Shown here one piece after another: positions 24,483 through 33,468 of a DNA stretch of 64,000 nt; the first letter of the stretch is position 1, and every line of letters starts with the position of its first letter. Position numbers and translations under genes: made by a program. Origin of the DNA: Bacillota bacterium (GTDB lineage Bacteria; Bacillota; Clostridia; Lachnospirales; Lachnospiraceae); NCBI GenBank assembly GCA_023423335.1, contig JAFAFU010000012.1:1-64000 (forward strand), written 5' to 3'. The notes beneath the pieces are model-generated. The model saw nothing but the letters and a program-made list of their open reading frames with translations. It ran no database searches and was not told where the DNA came from.

Positions 24483-25802
24483 ATGTTTAAAACATTCCGA
24501 AACGCTTTTAAAGTTAAGGATATACGAACAAGACTTATTTACACTTTTATAGCATTGATCGTAGTAAGACTGGGAACTTTGCTCCCGGCTCCTGCTATTG
24601 ATCCTGACGTGACTAAGCAAGCTTTTGCCAATCTGGGATTTTTTAACAGTTTAACCGGTGGATCCTTTACAAGAATGTCCATCTTTGCATTAAGCATCAC
24701 GCCATACATTTCATCGTCCATTATCGTTCAGCTGTTAACGATAGCAATTCCTAAGCTTGAAGAGCTTCAAAAGGAAGGTGAGGATGGCAAGAAGAAGATG
24801 ACAGCGCTGACCCGTTATATCACAGTAGCGCTTGCAGTCATCGAATCCGCTGCCATGGCAATCGGCTTTGGCGGATCCGGCTTTTTAGAGGGCGGCCTGA
24901 CCTTCTCCAATGTTGTCTTAGTAGTCGCTTCCTTTACGGCAGGCTCCGCATTCCTGATGTGGGTCGGTGAGAAGATTACCCAGAATGGTGTCGGTAATGG
25001 TATCTCCATTATCCTGATGGTTAACATCGTATCTACGATGCCCAGCGACTTTATCAATCTGTACAGGACCTTTATTGTAGGCCAGTCGGTTGTTAAGGCT
25101 GTTTTAGCGGCACTGGTTATAATCGCAGTTATTATAGTGACCATTGTTTTGGTTATTGTTCTGCAGAATGCGGAGCGCAAAATCCCTGTTCAATATGCAA
25201 AGAAGGTACAGGGAAGGAAGATGGTGGGTGGACAAACCTCCCATATTCCGCTTAAGGTTAATACGGCCGGTGTTATTCCGGTTATCTTTGCCAGTTCATT
25301 GATGTCCTTCCCAGGCGTTATCGCCGGTTTCTGGGGTGTACAGCCTGCAAGAGCAGATTTTTGGCCGAAGGTTCTTAAGGTATTACACCAGGGAAGCTGG
25401 CTGAGGATATTTGATGGCTGGGGTGAATTCAAGTATTCCATAGGATTATTGCTTTATATCGGTATGATTATATTTTTCGCCTATTTCTATACTTCAATCA
25501 CCTTCAATCCGATTGAGGTTGCAAATAATATGAAGAAACAAGGCGGATTTATTCCAGGCATCCGTCCCGGTAAGCCGACAACGGAGTATCTCACCAAAGT
25601 ACTTAATCATATTATATTTATTGGAGCAATCGGTTTAACGATCGTATCCGTTATACCCATATTCTTTGGAGGAGCGTTTGGTGCACAGGTAAGCTTTGGT
25701 GGTACCTCCATCATCATTATTGTTGGTGTTATCATTGAGACAATCAAACAGGTTGAATCCCAGCTGCTCGTACGCCACTACAAAGGATTCTTGAACGACT
25801 GA
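24483..25802 (+). CDS. secY: Protein translocase subunit SecY
   Basis: 439 residues with ten predicted transmembrane helices, the channel of the Sec translocon. Signatures include ITPYISSSIIVQLLTIAIPK (TM2) and NPIEVANNMKKQGGFIPGIR in the large cytoplasmic loop. It directly follows rplO, as in most bacteria. The weak RBS is in the end of rplO, suggesting translational coupling. Confidence 0.97.
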   Translation: MFKTFRNAFKVKDIRTRLIYTFIALIVVRLGTLLPAPAIDPDVTKQAFANLGFFNSLTGGSFTRMSIFALSITPYISSSIIVQLLTIAIPKLEELQKEGEDGKKKMTALTRYITVALAVIESAAMAIGFGGSGFLEGGLTFSNVVLVVASFTAGSAFLMWVGEKITQNGVGNGISIILMVNIVSTMPSDFINLYRTFIVGQSVVKAVLAALVIIAVIIVTIVLVIVLQNAERKIPVQYAKKVQGRKMVGGQTSHIPLKVNTAGVIPVIFASSLMSFPGVIAGFWGVQPARADFWPKVLKVLHQGSWLRIFDGWGEFKYSIGLLLYIGMIIFFAYFYTSITFNPIEVANNMKKQGGFIPGIRPGKPTTEYLTKVLNHIIFIGAIGLTIVSVIPIFFGGAFGAQVSFGGTSIIIIVGVIIETIKQVESQLLVRHYKGFLND

Positions 25803-25834
25803 TCTTGTCTGCAAGGGTGTTGCTTCACATAATG

Positions 25835-25882
25835 TACCCCTATCGGAGGAGTGTAATATAATTCACTTTTCCAATAGGGGTA
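25835..25882 (+). promoter_or_regulatory. Long-stem hairpin between secY and adk
   Basis: TACCCCTATCGG (25835-25846) pairs with CCAATAGGGGTA (25871-25882) over 12 bp with one wobble, around a 24-nt loop. There is no U-tract. It could be a processing signal or transcription attenuator between the ribosomal part and adk. The rest of the 215-bp gap is featureless. Confidence 0.45.
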
Positions 25883-26017
25883 GGTTACGTAATTCCCATT
25901 TGCATAAATAGTTTAAAACAAGCTTTGATGTTCAATAATTATGATAACCGATTAGCATTATTAGAATATACTTTGGAAGAACTATACATCTAGTTGATTA
26001 CGGGAGGATTATATTAC

Positions 26018-26662
26018 ATGAAGATTGTTATGTTAGGAGCACCCGGCGCAGGCAAAGGCACACAAGCAAAGAGATTGGCAGTAAAGTATGAAATACCCCA
26101 CATTTCAACCGGTGATATTTTCCGTGCGAATATCAAGAACGGAACCGAGCTGGGAAAGAAAGCAAAGGTATATATGGATCAGGGACTTCTGGTTCCCGAC
26201 GAACTGGTAGTTGACCTGGTCATTGACCGTTTCAAAGAGCCTGATTGCAGGAGGGGGTATGTACTGGATGGTTTTCCGAGGACCATACCGCAGGCAAAAG
26301 CATTGGATGAAGCATTAGCGAAAAATAGCGATGCGATTGAGTATGCAATTGATGTGGATGTCCCCGATGAGAATATTATCCGCCGTATGTCAGGAAGAAG
26401 AGCCTGTACCTCTTGCGGAGCAACCTATCATATGGTCACCATTCCGCCGAAGAAGGAAGGCATCTGCGATGTATGCGGGGCTGAATTAGTATTGCGTGCG
26501 GACGATAAGCCCGAAACGGTTGAGAAACGGTTGAAGGTCTATCATGAACAGACGCAGCCCTTGATCGATTATTATCAAAGCAGGAATATTCTGATATCCG
26601 TTGACGGTACTAGGGATATGGAAGAGGTATTTGAAGAAATAACCGGAATTGTCGAAGCATAA
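26018..26662 (+). CDS. adk: Adenylate kinase
   Basis: 214 residues. P-loop GAPGAGKGTQ at residues 7-16; the long lid carries four zinc-binding cysteines (CTSCGATYHM...GICDVCGA), the usual Gram-positive zinc lid. It catalyses AMP + ATP to 2 ADP. GGGAGG precedes the ATG at 26018; the in-frame ATG at 25994 is upstream of that RBS and rejected. Confidence 0.96.
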   Translation: MKIVMLGAPGAGKGTQAKRLAVKYEIPHISTGDIFRANIKNGTELGKKAKVYMDQGLLVPDELVVDLVIDRFKEPDCRRGYVLDGFPRTIPQAKALDEALAKNSDAIEYAIDVDVPDENIIRRMSGRRACTSCGATYHMVTIPPKKEGICDVCGAELVLRADDKPETVEKRLKVYHEQTQPLIDYYQSRNILISVDGTRDMEEVFEEITGIVEA

Positions 26663-26709
26663 CAGAACTTAGAATTATTATCAGACGTATCAGTATTATG
26701 GAGGGAAGC

Positions 26710-27465
26710 ATGTCAATCAGCATTAAATCAGGGAAAGAAATCGAATTGATGCGTGAATCCGGAAGAATTCTCGCAAATGTGCATGAGCAGCTGAAGAGCT
26801 ATGTACAGCCTGGGATCTCGACACTGGAGATCGACAGAAGATGTGCGGAAATTATAAAAAGCTACGGCTGTATCCCTTCCTTTCTGAATTATAACGGTTA
26901 TCCGGCATCCGTCTGTATCAGTGTCAATGACGAAGTGGTCCACGGGATACCGAATAAGGATCGGATTCTGAAGGATGGCGATATTGTAAGTCTCGACTGC
27001 GGAGTCATTTATCAGGGCTTCCATTCCGACGCCGCAAGGACTCACGCTGTCGGTGAAATATCGAAAGAAGCAAGACAGCTGATTGAAGTAACAGAGCAGA
27101 GCTTCTATGAAGGGATTAAGTTTGCCAGAGCAGGTCATCATCTCCATGAGATTTCGGAGGCAATCCAGAATTATGTGGAAGCCCATGGATTTTCGGTGGT
27201 CAGAGACCTGGTAGGACACGGAATAGGCAGGGAGCTTCATGAGGAACCGCAGATACCGAATTTCAGCCAAAAGCGCAGAGGTCCGAAACTGGAAAAAGGA
27301 ATGACCTTTGCAATTGAGCCGATGGTAAATGCCGGACGGTATGATGTATACTGGCTTGAGGATGACTGGACGGTTGTAACGGAGGACGGAAGCTTATCCG
27401 CTCATTATGAGAATACGATTCTGATTACTGAAGACGAACCGGAGATTTTCACGTTGAAGCTATAA
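26710..27465 (+). CDS. map: Methionine aminopeptidase, type I
   Basis: 251 residues. Metal ligands are recognisable in VSLDCGVIYQGFHSDAARTH (two Asp), VGHGIGRELHEEP (His) and TFAIEPMV (Glu), ending with a C-terminal Glu in the ENTILIT strand. It removes the initiator methionine. The start is set at ATG 26710 after GGAGGGAAG rather than the ATG at 26698, which overlaps that RBS. Confidence 0.95.
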   Translation: MSISIKSGKEIELMRESGRILANVHEQLKSYVQPGISTLEIDRRCAEIIKSYGCIPSFLNYNGYPASVCISVNDEVVHGIPNKDRILKDGDIVSLDCGVIYQGFHSDAARTHAVGEISKEARQLIEVTEQSFYEGIKFARAGHHLHEISEAIQNYVEAHGFSVVRDLVGHGIGRELHEEPQIPNFSQKRRGPKLEKGMTFAIEPMVNAGRYDVYWLEDDWTVVTEDGSLSAHYENTILITEDEPEIFTLKL

Positions 27466-27489
27466 GGTAATATACTGGAGTATTGTTTA

Positions 27490-27774
27490 ATGAAGGAAAT
27501 GATAGTCGGAGGCTTTGCAGTTTCCCTGGCCGGGCATGATCTCGGCAAAACCTATGTAATATTTCAAAAGGATAGTGAATATGTATATTTAGTGGACGGC
27601 CGAATTAGAACCATCGCCCGCCCAAAAAAGAAGAAAATAAAACATGTGAATGGACTTATGCAGCGTGATCCTGATCTGGCTGCCAAGGTGCTTGATGGAA
27701 CAGTGAAGAACGAAGAGATCAAGAGAGCCATAAAATTGTTGCCAAACGTAATTTCAAGTAAGGAGGTTGAGTAA
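27490..27774 (+). CDS. KOW-domain RNA-binding protein
   Basis: 94 residues. The N-terminal half has a KOW-like pattern (VGGFAVSLAGHDLGKTYVIF, then VYLVDGRIRTIARPKKKKIKHV) with a strongly basic patch. Small L14e-like KOW proteins are found between map and infA in many Clostridia. Its exact role on the ribosome is unknown. The stop overlaps the infA start by one base. Confidence 0.8.
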   Translation: MKEMIVGGFAVSLAGHDLGKTYVIFQKDSEYVYLVDGRIRTIARPKKKKIKHVNGLMQRDPDLAAKVLDGTVKNEEIKRAIKLLPNVISSKEVE

Positions 27775-27992
27775 TGTCAAAGACCGATGTTGTTGAGATC
27801 GAAGGTACGGTAATCGAAAAGTTACCGAATGCTATGTTCCAGGTTGAACTTGAGAACGGACACAGAGTTCTTGCTCATATCAGCGGCAAGCTTCGTATGA
27901 ACTTTATTAAGATAGTACCGGGCGATAAAGTAACTCTTGAGTTATCCCCATATGATTTAACCAAAGGTAGAATTATCTGGCGTGACAAATAA
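27774..27992 (+). CDS. infA: Translation initiation factor IF-1
   Basis: 72 residues, exactly the usual length. Single S1-like OB fold with VVEIEGTVIEKLPNAMFQVE and LRMNFIKIVPGDKVTLELSP. It binds the 30S A site during initiation. AAGGAGG lies in the end of the preceding gene. Confidence 0.97.
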   Translation: MSKTDVVEIEGTVIEKLPNAMFQVELENGHRVLAHISGKLRMNFIKIVPGDKVTLELSPYDLTKGRIIWRDK

Positions 27993-28063
27993 CTTAATAC
28001 TTGAATTTGATATGGGTATCCGGCCCGTCAAATTGACATTGGATACAATAGTAAAAATATTGC

Positions 28064-28092
28064 TTGCTATTATATTTCTACGGTGATATAAT
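28064..28092 (+). promoter_or_regulatory. Internal promoter before rpmJ
   Basis: TTGCTA (28064-28069), a 17-nt spacer and an extended -10 TGATATAAT (-10 hexamer at 28087-28092), 35 nt before the rpmJ start. It could drive rpmJ and the alpha-operon genes independently of the main promoter. Confidence 0.7.
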
Positions 28093-28126
28093 GATAAACG
28101 GACTTTTTTGAAAGGGGTGAATTACT

Positions 28127-28240
28127 GTGAAAGTAAGGTCATCAGTGAAACCAATTTGTGAGAAATGCAAGATTATCAAGAGAAAGGGCAGCATCAGAGT
28201 GATCTGTGAAAACCCTAAACACAAACAAAGACAAGGCTAA
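28127..28240 (+). CDS. rpmJ: 50S ribosomal protein L36
   Basis: A 37-residue gene with a GTG start at 28127 preceded by AAAGGGG. It starts MKVRSSVKPICEKCKIIKRK and ends with NPKHKQRQG. The zinc ligands CxxC...C...H are all present (CEKC, VIC, KH), so it is the zinc-binding form. It sits in its conserved place between infA and rpsM. Confidence 0.96.
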   Translation: MKVRSSVKPICEKCKIIKRKGSIRVICENPKHKQRQG

Positions 28241-28420
28241 TTTACAATAGTTCGGATGCCGCATAGGCTCACTATTGTTTTCTATATTCCTAGTTCTTGC
28301 TTTTTGTGTTACAATCAACTGCCTGTTCAGGCAATGTAATTGTGATATTGTGGACAGAGAGGCCAAGGCTTGTCCTGCCGATCCTGTCTTAAGAACCGTA
28401 CCGTCATCACGGAGTCTTAA

Positions 28421-28585
28421 TAAACATGTTGATTGTCATGTTTATCACAATTTAAAGCGGCTGACGTAATGACACTCACGGCTGGGATGTCATTACGGTA
28501 AAAATGAATAAGTTAAAAAACACTTATTCATTGAATAAGCTAAAGAATGCTTATTCAAATGAAGATCCATAAATCATGGCTCTTC
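28421..28585 (+). promoter_or_regulatory. Array of hairpins in the rpmJ-rpsM gap
   Basis: Five stems stand in tandem: TAAACATG/CATGTTTA (28421-28444), CGTAATGACA/TGTCATTACG (28465-28497), GAATAAG/CTTATTC (28506-28529), TGAATAAGC/GCTTATTCA (28532-28557) and GAAG..CCAT/ATGG..CTTC (28561-28585). The third and fourth are near copies of each other. The 385-bp gap before rpsM has no ORF. A leader controlling the alpha operon is plausible (S4 does this in E. coli and B. subtilis) but not shown. Confidence 0.5.
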
Positions 28586-28625
28586 ATAGGTAAAACAATA
28601 TTAATTTTGGAGGTGTATTGAGCAC

Positions 28626-28994
28626 ATGGCTCGTATCAGTGGTGTAGATTTACCAAGAGAGAAACGTGTTGAAATCGGACTTACCTATATTTATGGTATC
28701 GGCAGAGCAAGCTCTAACCGTATTCTTGCTCAGGCTAACGTTAGTCCCGACACCCGTGTCAGGGATTTAACAGATGAAGAAGTAGGCAGAATTCGTGATG
28801 TTATCGATGAGACGCAGCAGGTGGAAGGTGATTTAAGAAGAGAAATTGCCCTGAACATCAAAAGATTACAGGAAATCGGATGCTATAGAGGAATCCGTCA
28901 TAGAAAAGGACTTCCGGTTCGCGGTCAGAAGACAAAGACCAATGCCAGAACAAGAAAAGGTCCGCGTAGAACTGTTGCAAACAAGAAGAAGTAA
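28626..28994 (+). CDS. rpsM: 30S ribosomal protein S13
   Basis: 122 residues: MARISGVDLPREKRVEIGLTY start, RGIRHRKGLPVRGQKTKTNA signature and a basic C-terminal tail. GGAGG precedes the ATG. It forms inter-subunit bridges in the head of the 30S subunit. Confidence 0.97.
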   Translation: MARISGVDLPREKRVEIGLTYIYGIGRASSNRILAQANVSPDTRVRDLTDEEVGRIRDVIDETQQVEGDLRREIALNIKRLQEIGCYRGIRHRKGLPVRGQKTKTNARTRKGPRRTVANKKK

Positions 28995-29172
28995 TTGAAC
29001 TGCAATTAATTATAATAAGAAAAATTAATCGTGTCCGGGATTCAAAAGCACCGGCCCCACCGGCGTTTTTATTCAATAGGAAATTGTATCTTACCTGAAT
29101 AAAATCGCTCCGCAAGGATGTGCAAAATGATTAGGACATAGCAGTATAAATCCAATAGGAGGGTTTGTTTAA

Positions 29173-29580
29173 ATGGCTAAGAAAACAGCAACACCAGCAG
29201 CAAAAAAAGTGACAAAGAAGCGTGTCAAGAAGAACGTCGATCGTGGACAGGCACACATCCAGTCATCTTTTAATAATACAATTGTTACGCTGACCGATGC
29301 AGAAGGTAATGCACTTTCTTGGGCAAGTGCCGGTGGATTAGGCTTCAGAGGTTCAAGAAAATCAACAGCTTATGCAGCTCAGATGGCAGCTGAAACAGCA
29401 GCCAAGGCAGCGCTTGTTCATGGTTTGAAATCCGTTGAAGTTATGGTTAAGGGACCCGGCCAGGGCCGTGAAGCAGCAATTCGTGCACTCCAGGCATGTG
29501 GCATCGAAGTAACAAGTATTAAGGATGTAACTCCGGTTCCTCATAATGGATGTCGTCCGCCAAAACGCAGAAGAGTCTAA
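29173..29580 (+). CDS. rpsK: 30S ribosomal protein S11
   Basis: 135 residues. An alanine/lysine-rich N-terminus precedes the core IQSSFNNTIVTLTDAEGNAL, and the C-terminus DVTPVPHNGCRPPKRRRV is canonical. The 178-bp gap upstream of it holds no gene. Confidence 0.97.
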   Translation: MAKKTATPAAKKVTKKRVKKNVDRGQAHIQSSFNNTIVTLTDAEGNALSWASAGGLGFRGSRKSTAYAAQMAAETAAKAALVHGLKSVEVMVKGPGQGREAAIRALQACGIEVTSIKDVTPVPHNGCRPPKRRRV

Positions 29581-29596
29581 TAGGAGGTAGAATAAA

Positions 29597-30193
29597 ATGG
29601 CAAGAGATATGGGTCCTGTTTTAAAGAAATGCAGATCCCTCGGTCTGGAACCTGCTTACTTAGGTATTGACAAGAAGTCAAACAGAGCATTTTCCAGAGC
29701 AGGCAAGAAAACCAGCGAATATGGTTTACAGTTAAGAGAAAAGCAGAAGGCTAAGTTTATATATGGTGTATTAGAGAAGCCTTTCAGAAACTTATTTGAA
29801 AGAGCGCAGAAAATGAAGACCGGTACAGCAGGTGAGAACCTGTTAACCCTGTTAGAGCTCAGACTTGATAATGTTATCTTCCGTTTGGGATATGCAAGAA
29901 CAAGAACTGAGGCCAGACAGATTGTTGACCATAAGCATGTTTTAGTTAACGGCAAGTGCGTTAATATTCCGTCCTATACGTTAAAGGCCGGCGATTCTAT
30001 TGAATTCAAAGAGAAAGTAAAGGGTGCACAGAGATATAAGGATATCCTGGAAGTAACCGGTGGAAGAACCGTACCCGCATGGCTTGAGGCAAATCATGAT
30101 GCAATGACAGGTGTTGTTAAGGAAGTTCCGACAAGAGACCAGATCGATGTTCCGGTTGCCGAAATGTTAATCGTCGAGTTGTATTCGAAATAG
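29597..30193 (+). CDS. rpsD: 30S ribosomal protein S4
   Basis: 198 residues. It has an S4 RNA-binding domain (LDNVIFRLGYARTRTEARQI and VDHKHVLVNGK). In Firmicutes S4 is an autoregulator of its own synthesis. No zinc-binding cysteine cluster is present at the N-terminus (only a single Cys), so it is the zinc-free form. AGGAGG precedes the start. Confidence 0.97.
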   Translation: MARDMGPVLKKCRSLGLEPAYLGIDKKSNRAFSRAGKKTSEYGLQLREKQKAKFIYGVLEKPFRNLFERAQKMKTGTAGENLLTLLELRLDNVIFRLGYARTRTEARQIVDHKHVLVNGKCVNIPSYTLKAGDSIEFKEKVKGAQRYKDILEVTGGRTVPAWLEANHDAMTGVVKEVPTRDQIDVPVAEMLIVELYSK

Positions 30194-30273
30194 TAAATAC
30201 CTCTGCAGATTTATTCTGCAGGTATCGGATATCAGAGTATTCAACTCAAATAACCCAGAAGGAGGGTCCTGTT

Positions 30274-31233
30274 GTGTTTGATTTTGAAAAACCCAAAATA
30301 GAGATTGCAGAGATTTCCGAAGATAAAAAGTTTGGGCGATTTGTTGTAGAACCTTTAGAGAGAGGTTACGGTACTACCTTGGGTAACTCGCTCAGAAGGA
30401 TTATGCTTTCATCCTTACCAGGTTCAGCAGTCAGCCAGATTAAAATTGACGGAGTTGTTCATGAGTTTTCCGTTATCCCCGGTGTTAAGGAAGACGTAAC
30501 TGAAATCATCATGAACATTAAAAGTTTAGCAATCAAGAACACAAGCGATACGAATGAGCCCAAGACCGCATACATTGAGGCTGAAGGCGAAGTAGTAGTG
30601 ACAGCAGGGGATATACAGGCTGACCCGGACATCGAGATACTCAATCCTGAGCAGGTAATTGCTACCTTATGCGGCGGTCCTGACAGCAGATTATATATGG
30701 AGCTTACGATTACAAATGGCAGAGGCTATGTGAGTGCGGATAAGAACAAGAATGATGATCTTCCGATCGGAGTCATCCCGATTGATTCCATCTATACTCC
30801 TGTAGAGCGTGTTAACCTGTCCGTTGAGAATACCCGAGTCGGTCAGATTACTGACTTCGATAAGCTTACCCTTGATGTATATACCAATGGTACGCTGATC
30901 CCGGATGAGGCAGTAAGCCTTGCAGCTAAGGTTTTAAGTGAGCATCTGAATTCCTTCATTGATCTATCTGAGCATGCAAAAACTGCAGAAATCATGGTAG
31001 AGAAAGAGGATAACGAGAAAGAAAAAGTACTTGAGATGAACATAGACGAATTGGAATTGTCCGTTCGTTCTTACAACTGCTTAAAGAGAGCCGGAATCAA
31101 TACGGTGGAAGAGCTTACAAACAAGACTGCCGAAGATATGATGAAGGTGCGTAATCTTGGACGTAAGTCTTTGGAAGAAGTGCTGGCGAAGCTGAAAGAG
31201 CTCGGTTTATCTTTAAACCAGAGCGATGACTAA
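30274..31233 (+). CDS. rpoA: DNA-directed RNA polymerase alpha subunit
   Basis: 319 residues, GTG start after GGAGGG. The N-terminal assembly domain has ERGYGTTLGNSLRRIMLSSL and the C-terminal domain has the helix-hairpin-helix ELSVRSYNCLKRAGINTVEE that contacts UP elements and activators. Confidence 0.97.
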   Translation: MFDFEKPKIEIAEISEDKKFGRFVVEPLERGYGTTLGNSLRRIMLSSLPGSAVSQIKIDGVVHEFSVIPGVKEDVTEIIMNIKSLAIKNTSDTNEPKTAYIEAEGEVVVTAGDIQADPDIEILNPEQVIATLCGGPDSRLYMELTITNGRGYVSADKNKNDDLPIGVIPIDSIYTPVERVNLSVENTRVGQITDFDKLTLDVYTNGTLIPDEAVSLAAKVLSEHLNSFIDLSEHAKTAEIMVEKEDNEKEKVLEMNIDELELSVRSYNCLKRAGINTVEELTNKTAEDMMKVRNLGRKSLEEVLAKLKELGLSLNQSDD

Positions 31234-31273
31234 TAAAATAGAATAAGCAAATTGATTCGAAGGAGGGAATGAA

Positions 31274-31810
31274 ATGGCAGGTTATAGAAAGCTTGGAAGA
31301 ACCTCAAGCCAGAGAAAGGCTTTATTGAGAAACCAGGTAACAAATTTATTATATAACGGTAAAATTGTTACAACCGAAGCAAAGGCTAAGGAAATCCGCA
31401 GAATTGCCGAAGGCATGATCGCACTTGCTGTTAAGGAAAGGGACAACTATCAGACAGTTACGGTAACCACCAAGGTTGCCCGCAAGGATAAAGACGGTAA
31501 GAGAGTGAAGGAAGTTGTTGATGGTAAGAAGGTTGCCGTATTTGATGACGTAGAAAAGACCGTCAAAAAGGACAGCGCTACCCGTCTTCATGCCAGAAAG
31601 CAGATGATGAAGGTCCTTTATCCGATTACGGAAGTGCCGAAGGAGAATGCAGGCAAGAAGAGAAATACAAAGTCTGTTAATTTATCCGACAAGCTGTTTG
31701 ATGAGATCGCACCGAAGTATGCGAACCGTAACGGCGGTTATACCAGAATCGTTAAAATCGGACCCCGTAAGGGCGATGCAGCGATGGAAGTATTAATTGA
31801 GTTGGTTTAA
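31274..31810 (+). CDS. rplQ: 50S ribosomal protein L17, long form
   Basis: 178 residues, longer than the roughly 112-130 usual. The L17 start MAGYRKLGRTSSQRKALLRN is intact, but a charged insertion of about 50 residues (RKDKDGKRVKEVVDGKKVAV and on) sits in the middle before TRLHARKQMMKVLY. Such insertions are known in some Clostridia. AAGGAGG precedes the ATG. Last gene of the block. Confidence 0.95.
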   Translation: MAGYRKLGRTSSQRKALLRNQVTNLLYNGKIVTTEAKAKEIRRIAEGMIALAVKERDNYQTVTVTTKVARKDKDGKRVKEVVDGKKVAVFDDVEKTVKKDSATRLHARKQMMKVLYPITEVPKENAGKKRNTKSVNLSDKLFDEIAPKYANRNGGYTRIVKIGPRKGDAAMEVLIELV

Positions 31811-31838
31811 CACCGGAATAATACAAAATCATAACGAC

Positions 31839-31875
31839 AAGGGGACGTAAACTTAAGGTGAACGTCCCCTTTTTG
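31839..31875 (+). terminator. Terminator of the S10-spc-alpha operon
   Basis: AAGGGGACGT pairs with ACGTCCCCTT and is followed by a T run, 29 nt after the rplQ stop. This is a strong intrinsic terminator. Confidence 0.9.
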
Positions 31876-31921
31876 AAAGTGACTGGAATTGTATCTTTTT
31901 TCCCCTCCGTCCACTTTGCTC

Positions 31922-31950
31922 TTGACGTGAGTATTTCAATAACTTATTAT
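31922..31950 (+). promoter_or_regulatory. Promoter of the epimerase-GNAT-ecf operon
   Basis: TTGACG (31922-31927), a 17-nt spacer and TATTAT (31945-31950), about 100 nt before the next gene and just after the ribosomal terminator. Confidence 0.65.
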
Positions 31951-32053
31951 TATAAAAACGTAAATCGTGTTCTTAATCCTGATGCACGGCGAAAAGCATC
32001 GCCTTTTATTACAGGTATTTCAAAAAGAGTGATTTTAGGAAGAAGGCATATCG

Positions 32054-32935
32054 ATGGAGATATTGATTCTTGGCGGTACACGGCTTATGGGAATTCATTT
32101 GGTTGAGGAATTACTGTTACAAGGCCATAGGATTACCATAGCGACCAGAGGTATAACAAAGGATAACTTCGGAAACAGAGTGGAACGAATTATTACCGAG
32201 CGCACGGATGGGGAGGCCCTGGGCAGTCTTTTTAAGGGCCGCTATTATGACGTGGTATGTGACAGCCTGGCCTATTGTTCCAATGATGTGAAAGCCCTTT
32301 TGGAAGCGGTCCGCTGCGGACGCTATGTAATGATCTCATCGGCATCGGTATATAACGAACAGCTTGATATAAAAGAAGAAGATTTTGATCCTTATACATA
32401 TCCTCTTAAGTGGTGTGGCAGAACTGATTTTTCCTATGACGAGATAAAACGGCAGGCAGAATGTGCATTGTTCCAATACTATAAAGATCAGCCTGCTGTG
32501 GCAGTCCGTTTTCCGTTTGTAATCGGTAAGGATGACTATACGAAGCGCCTGTATTATTATGTGGAAGGTATAATTAAGGGCATACCAATGAATATTGATA
32601 ATAGGGATGCGCAGCTGTCATTTATTAATTCAAAGACGGCCGGTAGCTTTCTGGCGTGGCTTGCCCAGGGGACATATAGCGGGGCTGTGAACGGAAGCAG
32701 TACGGGAACCATCTCCATGAGGGAAGTAATCGAATATGTAGAAGCTAAAACCGGCAGGACAGCAATCTATTCACCCGATACCAATGGGGCGCCATATAAT
32801 GGGGCAAAGGATTTCAGCTTAAACACGGAGAGGGCGAAAAGATATGGTTTTAGGTTTACAGCGTTAAAGAGCTGGATATATGAACTTTTAAATGACTATA
32901 TCAACATGGTTACCCAGGATAGCAAGGCGCTTTGA
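32054..32935 (+). CDS. NAD-dependent epimerase/dehydratase family protein
   Basis: 293 residues of the short-chain epimerase (extended SDR) type. N-terminal Rossmann motif ILILGGTRLMGIHLVEEL (GGTxxxG), then MISSASVYNE. The usual YxxxK catalytic pair may be represented by SYDEIKRQAE. The substrate is unknown. It begins an operon with the GNAT gene and the vitamin transporter module, whose functional link is unclear. Confidence 0.8.
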   Translation: MEILILGGTRLMGIHLVEELLLQGHRITIATRGITKDNFGNRVERIITERTDGEALGSLFKGRYYDVVCDSLAYCSNDVKALLEAVRCGRYVMISSASVYNEQLDIKEEDFDPYTYPLKWCGRTDFSYDEIKRQAECALFQYYKDQPAVAVRFPFVIGKDDYTKRLYYYVEGIIKGIPMNIDNRDAQLSFINSKTAGSFLAWLAQGTYSGAVNGSSTGTISMREVIEYVEAKTGRTAIYSPDTNGAPYNGAKDFSLNTERAKRYGFRFTALKSWIYELLNDYINMVTQDSKAL

Positions 32936-32948
32936 TTGGGAGGGACAT

Positions 32949-33467
32949 ATGTACATCGAAGAGGACGGATTGGTTATAAGAAACGCAGTTCTTCAGGATG
33001 CTGTCATACTATGTAATTGGTGGAATGATGGCAGGATCATGGCACATGCCGGTTTTCCAAGAGGGTTAGGAACAACGGTGCAAGAAATTGAAGAAAAATT
33101 AAGCAAGGATGATGATTATAACCGGAGATTGATTATAGAAGTCAATGGGATGCCGTCAGGAGAGATGTGCTATCGCACAGTCGGTAACGGTATAGCAGAG
33201 ATCGGTATTAAAATCTGCGATTTTACAATGCAGGAGAAGGGATATGGAACGAAGCTGCTTCATATGCTGATAAAGTTTTTATTTAATGAAATGGATTACG
33301 GATTAATTAAGTTAGATACTAATATTAATAATAAAAGAGCGCAGCATGTTTATGAAAAGCTTGGATTTTGCAGGGCAGGGCTCAGGAAAGATGCATGGAA
33401 GGACCAAATGGGAGTGCTTCAGACGGCAGTTGATTATGAGCTTGCAAGGCAGACATGTGGAGGTTAA
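32949..33467 (+). CDS. GNAT family N-acetyltransferase
   Basis: 172 residues, RimJ/RimL-like. IRNAVLQDAVILCNWWND is the start of the fold, and acetyl-CoA-binding loop motif A reads MQEKGYGTKLLHMLIKF, followed by NNKRAQHVYEKLGF. The start is set at ATG 32949, just after GGAGGG; upstream in-frame codons overlap the previous gene. The acceptor is unknown. It ends one base before ecfA1. Confidence 0.85.
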   Translation: MYIEEDGLVIRNAVLQDAVILCNWWNDGRIMAHAGFPRGLGTTVQEIEEKLSKDDDYNRRLIIEVNGMPSGEMCYRTVGNGIAEIGIKICDFTMQEKGYGTKLLHMLIKFLFNEMDYGLIKLDTNINNKRAQHVYEKLGFCRAGLRKDAWKDQMGVLQTAVDYELARQTCGG

Positions 33468-33468
33468 G

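Noticed and set aside
26728..27270. 180-residue minus-strand ORF opposite map
   Set aside because: It lies inside the conserved methionine aminopeptidase gene, with no RBS and no recognisable motifs.
29030..29090. Terminator between rpsM and rpsK
   Set aside because: The CCGG.CCGG hairpin has a stem of about 4 bp only, even though a T run follows; the operon continues with rpsK.
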